A DNA stretch of 64,000 nucleotides from Pyrenochaeta sp. MPI-SDFR-AT-0127 (taxonomy: Eukaryota; Ascomycota; Dothideomycetes; Pleosporales; Cucurbitariaceae). Below the pieces are notes generated by a model that saw nothing but the letters and a program-made list of their open reading frames with translations, ran no database searches and was not told the DNA's origin. Made by a program: the position numbers and the translations under genes. This document shows, piece after piece, positions 34,301-46,334 of this stretch; the first letter of the stretch is position 1; each line of letters starts with the position of its first letter. The stretch lies in contig JAGTJM010000056.1 of NCBI GenBank assembly GCA_020747015.1, positions 124,001 through 188,000 on the forward strand, read 5' to 3'.

Positions 34301-37300
34301 CTTCAGATCAGGATTTAATACACCCTGGCGAATCCTTTCATCAACCCCTGTCTAATTGGCCGCGTCAGCCACGCCTGCCGTTGCACATCCCAGGCTGCAA
34401 AAGAAATCCATACACTGTTTGTCTTCGCTTCACCTGGTTTGCGGCACGGCAGCGCGCCTCTGACTCGACATGCGCTGGTGCAGCGCTGGGATTATCCCTT
34501 TCTGTAAAAGTTCCCAAGGCCAGCTTCCCCTGCTAGATTGCAAGTCGAGCGCGAGAACAGCGTCAAGGCGCTTATGTGACAAATGAAGATCATGGACATG
34601 GCGAAAGTCACGGGATGAATTACCCTGGGAAGAGCACCTCGAAGCGTGGTATGCGAGTTGCGTCACAGCCACGAGAGTGACAGTGGTGACAGCGGCATGT
34701 CCCTACCGCGGATCGAGATGCGGCTTAAAAAAAAAGAAATGATGAATTGCGCGCATGGGCGGAAAGGAACCAGGGCAGGTAACTGTCGCGAGAGTGGCTT
34801 TCTCCTGGTGATCATTTGTTTGATGTGAAGATATTCCCAACACCCCGCGGATGGTGGTTTGCCCTCGTCACGAGGACCCGCATCACCCAAGGGGGAACTG
34901 CCACAGCACAGCGGGGGACCAGCCCAGCCAGAGAAATGATACGGGCGGCAAAGCGGGATGCTGTGTTCTCTGGAAATGTAATGAAACCCCCTCCCAGGAC
35001 ACGAGACTGCCTTACCAGCAATGCCGGCTTGCCGCCATTTGCTCGAAACCAGGATGCCGTCGGCACTTTCCCCCATAAGTCATGGGCGTCATCTTAATCC
35101 AGACAACACCCTGTCCATAGAAACTCAACTTACTATCCAAGGATTCTTTTTGAGCGCCAAAAGGGAAAAAAGTCTCGTCATCTTGCTCGTGTGATTGGTG
35201 CGGCCCACCATAAAATGTCACAAATCAATCTAGGAATCTTAATTGGCCAAGACCTCTTTTCTGAATTGCTTGGCCCCCCTCTCGGGTCGATCAAATCAAA
35301 ATCTCCACATTGGAAATGCGTAACGAGTGTCGCAGTCTTTGCTTTTCCGCCGCTCGCTTGCACGATTCGGGCAATAGAGCAACGAGGCAATGGGGAACTG
35401 TCCCGACTATGGCTGCAAGTCTCCGAAGACCACACTATTGGAAAGAACCGCCGTTGAAGTAGAGTAGAACGCACAGGGGGGGGGCCAGATTGTCCAGAAC
35501 GAGTTCGATCGGTGTGATATGTCTGCCTGTTTTTTTTTTGCTGGCAAACTCCGGTCCGAAAGCTAGCCTCCTCGTTCGATGCAACAAACTTTGTGTCTTA
35601 CGTGTCAGAGCCGACGTTACACAGATTACTTGCTTCGCTTTCGTATAGAAGGACCTCTTGAATTTCGAACAAGGAAGGGGGGGAAAGGGAGAGAGAGACT
35701 CGTATGGTTGATCCTCTTGCAGCGCTTGGCTTGTTCAGAAGTTCCATGGGACTGCTATCCACCTTTTGCCGCTTCTGGATATCTCCAGTGCCTGCAATTC
35801 CGGAGCAGAGGAATTACTTCATGCAAGGAACAACTACAACTTTACGCAGCTATAGGATTCACGCATTGCGGCATAGTTTTACTGGCTGGAACAGGATACC
35901 GAATTATGTCTCACATGTCACTGAGAGCATGCGGCCCTGCGTTCACAGTTCAAGACTTTGGGTATGGATTGTCGGGGGCATGGTACTCCTTGGTGCACAA
36001 CACGTGGAACGGTGACAACGAGCTGGTTACTGGATTAGGCATCGTGTGTGTGAAAAGCCATGTGTACGTGCACAGCCACAGAGACATATCAAACCCACTG
36101 CTTTGGTTAGCATGCGGTTGCGGGCTGAATGCTTGACTCGCAATCGTTCTTGGCTGGTGCGTTCAACAACGGTCTCTAATCAACCGCGATATTTCTTGCA
36201 ACGACCAGTTTGCGGCCTATGCCGTCACATCACACTTGTCCGACCGTGCTTCTAGGGTTGCCGGGCCCGCGAGCCCTGGGCGGTCACACACTCGGAAGCA
36301 CGTAAGCGCAAGGATTGCTAAAAGCTTTTTCTTTTAGTGGTTGGCACCACAACCCGGTCTGAACCGAACTTCGAATGGGCTGTGTGTGTTACGAAGCTGA
36401 ACTTAGATTCCAAGTTGGGTTGATGACAGACTGTTGGCAGCTGGAGACGAGCCGGCCAATGTCTTTTCACGGTAACGCAATGTGTCAAAGTTCTCGGATG
36501 ATTGGAAGCCATACGGCGCCTTCTATTACGGATGGAATTTTTGATACCAGGTCCTTGTCGTAGGCTTTTCAGGGGTTCCAACAGAGCACGCCTTCATCAC
36601 GCAGCAAAGCGGAAATAAAATGCAGTATCCCAATCGACTCAGATGTGCACTTCCAATCACGTCCATGCCGCAAGTCATCTCGTGCGTTCGGCAGATCTAT
36701 GGCATCAACGTCACTCATGCAAGGCACATCTACAACCTCTCTCTTCAACAGCAAACACTATCCAGCATTCTCACTGGCCGGTCCAGTCATCCGAAACGTG
36801 TATGTTCATGGATCATGGAGATTATGCCCTGCGTCACGTCCACGTTGCGCACGTCCACTTACTCCACGGCCCAGCATGGTGGTATCATATACATAGGTAC
36901 AAAGATAGGCACCACGACGGGTGGCACACGGGTACAAGCCCAATGAAGAACGCATAGACCGCGACAGCAGGCGGCTTTGTTCCCCGGCGAAAAAGAAAAA
37001 GGAGCCTGTTCCAAATGATGACGCAGAAGAGGATACCAATCCACCATCTACATGTGGACCGGGAATCGATCGAATCCGTACCGATCCCGCTCCTTGCATG
37101 TCCGCTATATTCTTCCGACCCGACTTAACCTCGATCTTCCCCAAAAACAAAATGCCGTGTGAGACGGCCAAGCGAAACACGTCGCTTGGATGAAATCACG
37201 AACCAAGCTGGGGGGAATTCGGGGGGAAGTGGGGATTTGTTGGGTATGTGCACTCGGCACAGCGTGCCGACTAGTCAATGTTCATTCGCCAGGACAACCT

Positions 37301-39167
37301 ACCCGCTGTTTCGCTCGGGTTTGGCGAAAAGCTAGGCAGAGGACGGCCTTTGATTGCCCACGCTTTGTTGGCTTGATATAGCCATCATCGATTTTCAATG
37401 AGATGGCATGGCATTTCTAGGGTGGGAAAAAAAGGGGGCGAAGGAGGCGCCGAATTGTGAGGCGGACGCCCCACACTACTTGCCAGCGCTATGCAAAACA
37501 CCTCTTTTTTGCTTTTGAGGGGTTTTTGTCGAATATACAGATTTTCCCCCCCAACCCCTCTAGCGGGAAACGCGGTAATGGTTTGCAGGGATGTGCAGCG
37601 GCTTTCATGCGAAAGGATGGAGTCAACAAACCTGCAGGATGCATGCTGGCTCTCAATGGATTTCTTCGGTCGTCGGAGTTGAATCCGGTTGGCATTCGAG
37701 AGAGTCCCCCTTGCAACACGAGAGCAATGGTTGAGGAGCTTGTCGACGGGGTTGGTGCCGAGACTAGGGCTCGAAGGATAGGGTTGGGCAATGTTTCGCA
37801 TTCAAGGCTGGTCACGTGAAGGATGCGCTGGTCGATTTTGTCTGGTAGCTACTCCACCCATTTTAATGTCGTTCTTGTATGATGCATTCGCTTTCAAATT
37901 GTCAAACTTGGGTTTAGTTTTCATCTACTTTCTCTGCGTATGCGAACAGTTAAACACCCCATCGTCATATCCACCCACCTCCGACCTCTCATCACCACCA
38001 TTCTTGTCACAAGTTACCGTCTCCACGTCCCAAGCAATCTCATCACTTTGCTCAACCCAAAGTCAGCCCCAAAACTCTCGCTCTTTGCCCAAGCCCACTC
38101 TTTACAGGGTCTTGGTCAAAACCCACACCCTTTGATCCGAGCCCCCATGATGACACACCTGTCCTCGCCCTGTGACAAAGAGGGTTGACAAATCCGCTAT
38201 CAGTAAGAAGAAAAAACTCCAATCATACTTTTTATAATTCCTGGATGGATTATCCCAGTTGTCCAGAAACTTTTGTTCTTGAGCATGCAGAAAAGAGTAA
38301 AGGTGCACAAACGTTCGCACGTTTCACCCAGTGCATGTCTTTGGTGTGATTCATGGGGAAGTATTGGCGCCGTGGATTGACTTTTGCCGTACTGGATTGA
38401 CGTCGCCCGACAACTGAATATGATGCCAAGACTGTGGAACGTGTGTGACCCAAAGTACTTGTGAAAATGTATCCAGACAAGAGTAACTAAATCAGGCACT
38501 ATTGTACTGCCAGTAGGTATTGAGGAGAACATAGAACTCGTCACTGCAGCGTTTTGACTCGTATCAACCTGCTCGACATCAAGAGTAAGACTAAATCGCA
38601 AACAAGAAACTGTACATTTCGGGCTGTCTTTAGTACCACCGAGACTCTGTATGAAGCCGATATGCTTTGCTCGGAGATTTGAAGTGTCGTCCCCCATATC
38701 TATATCGCCTTGCCAAAAACTCTTTGATCCTAGTCTCCCCCAGCATTTATATATAATGACATACATAGCACCGACCCTCCTGGTCTATTTTTTCCGTCCT
38801 TTGGGAATCAATATTCGAACAAGTGAAAGGGAAGTTGACGCGGTCATGGCTCTCATCCAGTCACCCACTCCATTCACCACGCCCAATGCTTCCAGCTAGC
38901 GAGAGATGCAGTGAAAGAAATGTCTTAGACATTGTACTAGTACAGTTTTACAGAAGCATTTTCAGATGTTTTAAATTCTTCTCGCAGGGTAAACCTGCTA
39001 CAGATACTTATCTTTGCTCTTCAACTTGCTGGCTGTGCTAAATCTACCACCATATCAACTTCTATTAATTTGACACCTTCAGCCACCATTCACATCAAAG
39101 ACGACTCGTACCGGAACCAGGCCGTTGTCACTGCTTCAAATATCCCTTCGTAAGCTATCCCCTACCT
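31381..39167. other. 7.8-kb gene-poor interval
   Basis: No gene is supported. Two protein-like but ATG-less minus-strand frames occur (32,381-32,099 and 34,018-33,831) and are reported as findings. Homopolymer T runs lie at about 31,896 and 35,529. A C/T-rich leader-like segment lies near 37,940-38,190 on the plus strand. Confidence 0.45.
37940..38190 (+). promoter_or_regulatory. C/T- and C/A-rich leader-like segment with short uORF
   Basis: About 150 bases are dominated by C, T and A with very few G, the usual look of a fungal transcription start and 5' leader on this strand. Near 38,147 an ATG-ATG opens a 13-codon frame. The next real coding start downstream is the SAP gene at 39168. This may be its distal leader or a separate non-coding transcript. 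Confidence 0.25.
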
Positions 39168-39413
39168 ATGTCTGGAATCAGCATGCTCATCCAGGAGCGC
39201 ATCCCTACCGATGAGGATGCAAGCTTCGTAGATGAAGCGGAAGAGAACGAGCAGCTCCTCCGCCATTATCAACGACAATTCGAAACCAAGAACCTCTACA
39301 AGCTGCGCAAATTGTGTAAGCGGAGAAATCTTAGGATTCGAGGAAGTAAAGCCGAGCTTGTAGAGCGGCTAGCGGTGAATGAGATGACTAAGATGGAAGA
39401 GCGTTGGGTCTAA
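39168..39413 (+). CDS. small SAP-domain protein
   Basis: An 81-residue protein. Residues about 45-72 form a SAP motif, the helix-turn-helix DNA/RNA-binding unit of chromatin and RNA-processing proteins: NLYKLRKLCKRRNLRIRG, then SKAELVERL. The N-terminal half is acidic (DEDASFVDEAEENEQLL). Nothing else is present, so it would be a single-domain nuclear protein. The leader is C/A-rich and the gene ends 117 bp from the convergent aldehyde dehydrogenase. Confidence 0.7.
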   Translation: MSGISMLIQERIPTDEDASFVDEAEENEQLLRHYQRQFETKNLYKLRKLCKRRNLRIRGSKAELVERLAVNEMTKMEERWV

Positions 39414-39530
39414 ATTGTGGGAATTGGCAAGATGTAGATGATCGCGAGGTTCGCTCAGCTCTTTGCTACACCATACTGCATTTCATGTCGTTGAAACCTT
39501 TTTTATGTCCAGCTAACTTCACGGTATCAT

Positions 39531-41124
39531 TCATCCCCCAATTCCATTCACCCGGACATACAAACTCTTGTGCTCGAGATAATGATCCATACTTTCCAGC
39601 AAGCTCTCTCTTCCTGTACCACTACCTTTCCACCCGCCGAATGGTAGATCCCAACACCCGGTTGGACTCGTGCAGTTGATGCCCACCATGCCGCTTTCTA
39701 GCTTCTTGCCCACTCGCACTGCTCTCTCTAGATCCTTTGTGTAGAGTGCAGCGTAAAGTCCGAACTCGGTATCGTTGGCTTTGGCAATGGCTTCTTCTTC
39801 GGTAGCGAATGTGTTGATCAAAACGACAGGCCCGAATATCTCTTCTTTCGCAACGGGCGAGTCTTCTGCTACATCGGTGAAGATCACTGGGTGGATCAGC
39901 AAGGATTTAGAATCGCTACTTGCTCCTGCACTAGTATCGATGGTCGTGCCCGCATTCTTCTTGCCAATAGCAATATATTCGTTCACTTTCTCATGCTGCA
40001 CCTTATCCGCCTGTGGGCCATGATTCGTCTCTTTGATCGTTGGATCACCTAATCTTCTACTTCTCGCGTGCTTTGAGAACGCCTCGACGAAGGCGTCTTT
40101 GATGCTGTCTTGTACGTATATTCTACTATTCGCCATACAAGTTTGTCCAGAGTTCCAGTTGATGCTGTTCTCTGTTTCTTTTGCTGCTTGCTCGATATCT
40201 GCGTCTTCGAAAATAAGGGCTGGCGACTTGCCACCAAGTTCAAAGACAACTTTCTTGAGGTTTGACTTTGCCGATGCAATCTGGATCGCGCGGCCTGTCC
40301 GTGTAGATCCAGTGAAGGAGAGAGCGCGGACTTTCATGTGTTCGGCGAGTGCTTGGCCAGATACTTGGCCGTGGCCCGAGAGCACATTGATCACGCCCGG
40401 TGGGAAGCCGCACTTTTCGATCCATTGTGAGACTTTCCAAGGCTACTCAACCCATCAGCACTCCATGTCTCTCTCTTTTGGGAAAATTGGGTATCAACAT
40501 GAAATGAAAGGACCAGTTGTGCTCACAGTTAATGGCGCTTTCTCGCTACTCTTAACAATGACACAGTTCCCAGCCGCCACGGCGGGTGCCACCTTCTTGC
40601 TAAAGAATATAAGCGGCGCGTTCCAGGGAATGATGATTGCAACAACGCCGAACGGCTGTCGCAAACTCATATTCAAGAATCCAGGCGTGTTCAAGCTAGT
40701 GTGACCCTGTGGATAAGCGGCTTCGCCAAAGTAGTTGAAGTGCGTAGCAGCGTAGTGCGAGTCAATGTATGTGCTAATAGGCCTGCCCATTGCAATTGCA
40801 TCTAATTGAGCTAATTCATCCTTCTCTGAGATAACGAGCTCCCCAAGCTTCTTCAAAGGCGCGCCACGTTGTTGAGGTGATAAAGCACTCCATGCTGGGA
40901 AGGCGGCTTGTGCTGCACGAACGGCAGCGTTCACGTCGTCATGAGTGGCTTCGGCGACTGGATTGTTCTTAGCCAAATCTCCAAGTCATTGATGACTTGA
41001 ATTGATACATGCCTTTCGCAACAAGTTCGCCGGTGTGCGGCGAGAATAGATCGAACGTTGCGTTATCACTTGCAGAGGCAAGTTTATTATTGATGAATAA
41101 CTGCGTCTCGATGGGGCTCTTCAT
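39531..41124 (-). CDS. NAD(P)-dependent aldehyde dehydrogenase
   Basis: Three exons, 41124-41013, 40957-40527 and 40442-39531, give 484 residues, the normal ALDH size. The first intron (55 nt) must use a GC donor (AAAG|GCATGT) and CAG acceptor; this restores VAEATHDDVNAAVRAA directly after GELVAK. The Rossmann signature FTGST (224-228), the general base Glu249 in ELGGKSP and the nucleophile Cys283 in NSGQTCM are present, as are EEIFGPV and the C-terminal block PFGGWKGSGTGRE. No targeting signal is seen, so it is cytosolic. The enzyme oxidises an aldehyde to the acid. Substrate is not readable, and the neighbours give no pathway context. Confidence 0.93.
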
Positions 41125-44100
41125 CTTGTCAAGACAGATTCAAAATCAGGATAACGTCCAAACTTATGGTATGCGACTAACAGTAACATGTGCCAAACAT
41201 GTAATGTGGTCGAACGGAGCTACTTCCGTGTAACTCCGGAGGGGTAAACCAAGCGACATACCTCGGTGGTGGGGTAGAACCGCACAACGTGTACTAGCGA
41301 GTTTTCCGTCGCTTTTGGTACCGCTGCCTCGATTGACGACAACATGATGCCGTCGAAATGGTGTCGAGACCTTGTGAAGATGTGTGTCGGCTATGAATGC
41401 CGTGTAAGCCCAGGTATGATGTGACGCATGGTACATGCAGTCTCCCAGATCAGAACATTTGCAGCCTTGGCATGCAGAGGTCGTCCAAATAGGAAATACA
41501 AGGCGGTATAGGGTTTGTAGAGCACTGTCACACTTTTGGGCTTACGTTGGTGAGATCGCGAATCGGTAAACGGGATACAGGTGCTCGGATGGCAGACAGC
41601 TGAATATCCAGCGACATGGCCTTGGGCTCCGCGGAGAAATCGACCCAGCTGTGAGATGCAATACTGCGCTGATAGTACATTATGAATTGGGGAAGCTGTA
41701 AATAAGACTGTAGAAAGATAACAGGGATTCGGCATTCATATTATCATATGTATGAACAGTTGTACAGTCGTGGATGGAGAGAAAGGATGAGAGAAAGTAA
41801 TTAGGTCTCCATTCATCCTTGTCCATTCTCCCATCTAAACTACTTGACTATCATGCTCTGTCTAGCACTTAAGTTGCACCCTGCCTTGAAGACGTCGAGC
41901 AAACAGTCTTAGCTCAACATACCATCAACAATCATTCACACAGTAGTAGCAGAGACATCATCTATTATGTCCAGAAATTATGCTTTATTACATTCAAGGT
42001 GCAGACGCTCTTCGGTGCAAAAGTTGGGTAACTCTGGAATCCGCTTCTATAAAAGATTTTCAACACCAACTTCGGACGCTCCGTTCAAAGCACCCATAAC
42101 AAGAGTAAATATATATGTATACTAGTCGTCTTAGGCTCCTGGGTTCGGATTGCTGTACTTGATTTACATGTGGATTGACAACTTCTTGGCCAGCAAAGTG
42201 ATGCTGGGGAGCAGGCTTATAGTGCCAGGTCGTCACAGATGCATTGTACGAGTTCTTTGAATTGAGAAATATTGAATTTAGCACTACTCCGTTTGAGAAG
42301 TCGGATGCTGTTGACAAGAACAAGACTCTATCCACATTCCGTCGCCGCCATACCTACATCTTGAACTCGCAAATGGACATGTCACAAAACCTTACCTTGA
42401 ACTGAACATGCGCACTGTATGTCGCCTGATCACGAGACCACGCGATCTTGTCTCGAATCGTCGGTAACGATTGGCGACCAGCTTATGCTAGCGAAAACGA
42501 AATAGGCGCAGATGTGATGTGACGGACCGATTTAGATTAGCTTCACGAACTATCCCCTGCGACCATAGGAACGGGAAGTCCCACCAAAACACCCGCGCCG
42601 ATATGCGCGATGCTTCAAATGACATGCCCCCATGCGGCTTCACATCCCTTGCACATTGCCATGACTTGAACACAGCCTAGTCCTCATCCAAGTCTCATTT
42701 CTAACGCCTACAAGTTTCTTTGTCTTTGAGCCCGATATGCAACCGAAGGTTTGCAAGCGCAACTACTCCGCTGATCGAAAGGGTAGCGGTGGCGTTCGGA
42801 AATTATTCGTAAACTTAGTTTCACCCTCTGGAGTGGGAGGAAGCCCGTATCTCACGATCACAACCACGCTTCTCCATGTGGGGTCAGCATACGGGTTGTC
42901 CATTGACGTGTGCATCTTTACTTCCCAAGCATGCGACAGCCGGTCGTGGCTGGGCTGTACCTCAAACTTAGATGAACGCTGGGAGTCGCGCACCCGACCT
43001 GATTGGTACGGCGTGAACTCCATTGCATCGGGCCTTCACAAACTTACCGAAAAGTGGGATGCGCGCCCTAATATGGTCTAAAGTTTCTCTGCAGATTGTA
43101 GATTTCAACGTACGATATCTACATCATACCTGGTTCTAGTACCAAGACATTCCGGCCTAATACCGCCGCACGTTCTCGAAATCTCCGTACATAGTCCGCC
43201 CGATTTAGTCCCAGTGGGGGCTGTGGAGAGTCGATCAGTGGCCTGATTTCGGTCGTATCGCATGGACGGTAAATCTCACTGACCAACCTACTTACACATA
43301 CCGCCAACCGCCCCACGCGTACCTCTCAAAGTACAGCTCGTATCCCCTAGCTTACACAACCGAGTGTACCAAAGTCAACCTCCCCATTTTTGTGTAAGCA
43401 ACCCGGTGATCTTACCATCTCAGGACCACTTGCTCTACATTGTGTCTACCACTGAAGGGGTTCGGTGTATAGAAGGTTAAAGTTGTACACTATCCAGGTT
43501 CAATTCGAATACGAGTCCCTCTGCCCTTTGGCAAGGAATGATACCGCAGTCCTTGCCACGAAGTCCATGGCAGACTTCCAGCATTATTTGAAACGGCGGT
43601 CATACCGTATTAGAACTCAATGCATTTTTCCAGATTGTTGGCCTACATGAAAAGAGAGGTCTCGGCTGTTGTGTCGAGGATAACGCCAGTGGCAACCGTG
43701 ACAGCATCATGCTTGCATGCAGACTCGCACACGATACCTTTACTGGGTTGGTTGGGCGTTGAGTAAAGCTCGTGACACCGGGCAATCAGTGAAGAACGAG
43801 TGGAGGCATTTTGCGGCAGTAAAACAGAGCATCATCCTAATTGACTCAGTGTTCCCATTGAATGGGGCATCGACGTCTTCCACAATGCGCAAGAGCATGA
43901 TTCCTTACTTCTCAAGGAACGACAAGTAAAGGTACACAATGCACCCATGACAGATTTTCGAGCGTTTCACAATGACTCAAAAGCATAATTATCAAACTCT
44001 CGTTCGGTTTGATCAAGTGCCAATGCATTAGCCTGGCAAGGAGTCCGTACCTCGTCGCCAACGGGCGAACGGGTGGCCTTAATGCCCTAATGCTGCGGCC

Positions 44101-45496
44101 AAATGAGTGAAATGTACATGAACCTTCCGATACATCCCCGCACTGCTCGACCAATACTGGTGTTCTCGTCCTTCCGCGACGCACGATACGGCAGTTGCAA
44201 ATTAGCATGTCAGCCCGATGTATTCGAAGCGCGCGGTACGTCCGTCACCCCGGAGCAACAGACATGTGCAGGGAGCAGGGCCTTCCTGCACAGCGCTTCA
44301 AGATTAGACGCGCCGTTAGGTTTGAGTCTCTAGACGGCATGCATGCCGTCTTTCCGTTGTGGCGTCTAAGCCCTTAGCACGACAGCATCGGACCCACCGA
44401 TGGCTAGACTAGATCTTGCAAAATGGTGGCTTTTCTATCCCGTCTGAGATGGTGTCTGAGGCATACATCACGGCTTCTGTAGTCATGGTGTCCGTTGCAC
44501 CAATGAGAGATTTGTCGATGAAATGCCCCCCAGACAAACTGTTTGGTGCGTCTCCACGAATGGGGTTTTGCGTCTATCCTACCTGAATGCGTTCTGACAT
44601 TCCTGGATACATCGTTCAAGAATTTTACTTGCACACTTCTTCAAGACGTCATTATGACAATCGATGGATAGCAATTTCTCTCGTCATCAGTGTTCTTTCA
44701 GCTTCCTTTTCCACACGCAATCCCTCTTCGAATGACCCCCTCTTTAAATGATAGACCTCCCCTTCGCAGACACCTTTTCCACGTCTGAGAGGGCGAGTAA
44801 AGGGACTATCGTGTTGACGCGTTCCCACCGGGTCAATTTCTCACTCAGCCTCGCAAAGCGTGCATGTTGTGTTCTTCACTCGTGAAAGCGGAATGTAAGT
44901 ATCCTCTGTGCAGTATATCATGGAAATTTGAATCAGAACACCATCACAAGAGAAGAAGTGTAGCCACTATCATCCTTCAAAGTAATCAAATATTGAATTT
45001 TTACATCTGAAAATGTTAAATCTTCTATGGTCTTTCTCTCCGCACACACACACTGTGTGGCGCTGCCACCACCCTTAAGGCTCAAAAGCCTCACACATAC
45101 CACGCTCTATCTGGAAAAACGACAAACTGTATTCAGTGCCTGGAAAGATGTGGCGCAAGAAGCTGACTCCTAGGCGCCATCGCAGATGCGCCGTTATCTC
45201 TTCTCCCCACCCCCTTTGATCCACCCGACAAACGAAACATAAAAAAACCAAGATGCGAACAAGACACAAATCCCTCCGGATGTGTACAGACTGCAAAAGG
45301 AGGGGAAACCAATGCGTGTAGGGAAAAAACAAAAGGAATCTAGTCTTTTTCTACGATATGGATGGACCATAGTACAGGGACAAAATACAATGCAATGGCG
45401 CGAGAGCATGCGGACACATCGAAGCAAGTGTGGGGGGCTTCGAGAGGGAGTACGCTTCACCAAGCGGATCCGTAGTGTTGTGTTGCGTGCATTCGT
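41125..45496. other. 4.4-kb interval without a supported gene
   Basis: Chance frames up to about 115 codons on both strands, none with a domain. A perfect 20-bp palindrome lies at 44332. A CA/TG run lies near 45,047. The ALDH promoter is at the left end and the terminator of the MARVEL-like gene at the right. Confidence 0.45.
44332..44351. repeat. perfect 20-bp palindrome containing CGG(N8)CCG
   Basis: The sequence agacggcatgcatgccgtct equals its own reverse complement. It contains inverted CGG triplets eight bases apart around a GCATGC core, the geometry used by many Zn2Cys6 dimers. Confidence 0.75.
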
Positions 45497-46334
45497 TTAT
45501 CTTGATCCGTGGTAGTTATACTGCTGGTTTTGCGAGTATTGCGGTGGAGAGTAGACACTGCTCTGCTGGTGCTGGTCACGATCTGAACGACCATACTGCT
45601 GACGGCCTTGTTGAGGTTGCTGAGGATATTGTTGTCCGCCTTGGGAAGGCTGCCATCCACCTTGAGCATGTCCTTGTTTAGGCTGGATCATTTCCTCGTC
45701 ATCGTTGGCGCGACGACCGCCCATGCTGTTGACGCTTGTGAGGGGAACGCCTTTGCCGCCTTTGCGGTATTCACGGAACTCGCGGATGGCGATGCCTGAG
45801 CTCCAAATTTCCAAGTGGCTGAACACACGGTCGTTAGAATTGAGTAGATTTATGTAATGTAGGGGCAAAACGTACTTGATGACGACGGCCAATCCGACTA
45901 CAACCCAGCTCAATGTGCACATGATACCAGTGCACTGCTTTAGATTCGCTTGGAAGCAGAGGAATGCTACGGCCCCCCAGAAGACGATTTCGAGACAGCT
46001 AAGGATAACGTTGGCTTTGTAGGAGTGCCATTTTTTAAAGCTCTCGACATGCTCGGCAAGTAGCATGTATGCGAGGATTATGAGGGATTTTGCTCCCTGT
46101 AGAGCTCGTTAGCAAGACTATCCTGTAATCTAGGATGCGCGCAGGGATTGTGGTTGTCAAACATACCATACCCAGGGCAATCGTGCTTGATCTTGTGCGC
46201 GGTTGATTCTTCATGAAGAGGCGTGGAACAGATAGTCCAATCACAACAGTAATCAGAACTGCTTGAATAAGGTGGACGGGAAGCTTGAAGCGACTGGCAA
46301 ACATTGGCTTGTTGAACATGTCGAGGATAGCCAT
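45497..46334 (-). CDS. four-TM MARVEL-like membrane protein with Gln-rich tail
   Basis: Three exons, 46334-46167, 46096-45876 and 45818-45497, give 236 residues. The four hydrophobic helices are at about residues 18-40, 50-70, 80-105 and 115-132 (for example VHLIQAVLITVVIGLSV and CTLSWVVVGLAVVI), with short loops, as in MARVEL/Nce102-type proteins that organise plasma-membrane domains. The cytoplasmic tail is rich in Gln, Gly, Tyr and Pro (QQYPQQPQQGRQQYG). The second intron is 57 nt, a multiple of three without a stop, so unspliced mRNA would still be read. Its TTCTAACG branch and TTCAG acceptor, and the restored VINHLEIW, argue that it is removed. Confidence 0.82.

Noticed and set aside
35579..36136. 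185-codon plus-strand frame in the gene-poor interval
   Set aside because: No domain, unusual Cys/Arg/Trp-rich composition, no leader-like upstream sequence, and overlapping frames of similar length.
40958..41012. Aldehyde dehydrogenase as a pseudogene because exons 1 and 2 do not join with a GT donor
   Set aside because: A 55-nt GC-AG intron restores a full-length enzyme with all catalytic residues, so decay is not needed to explain the frame break.
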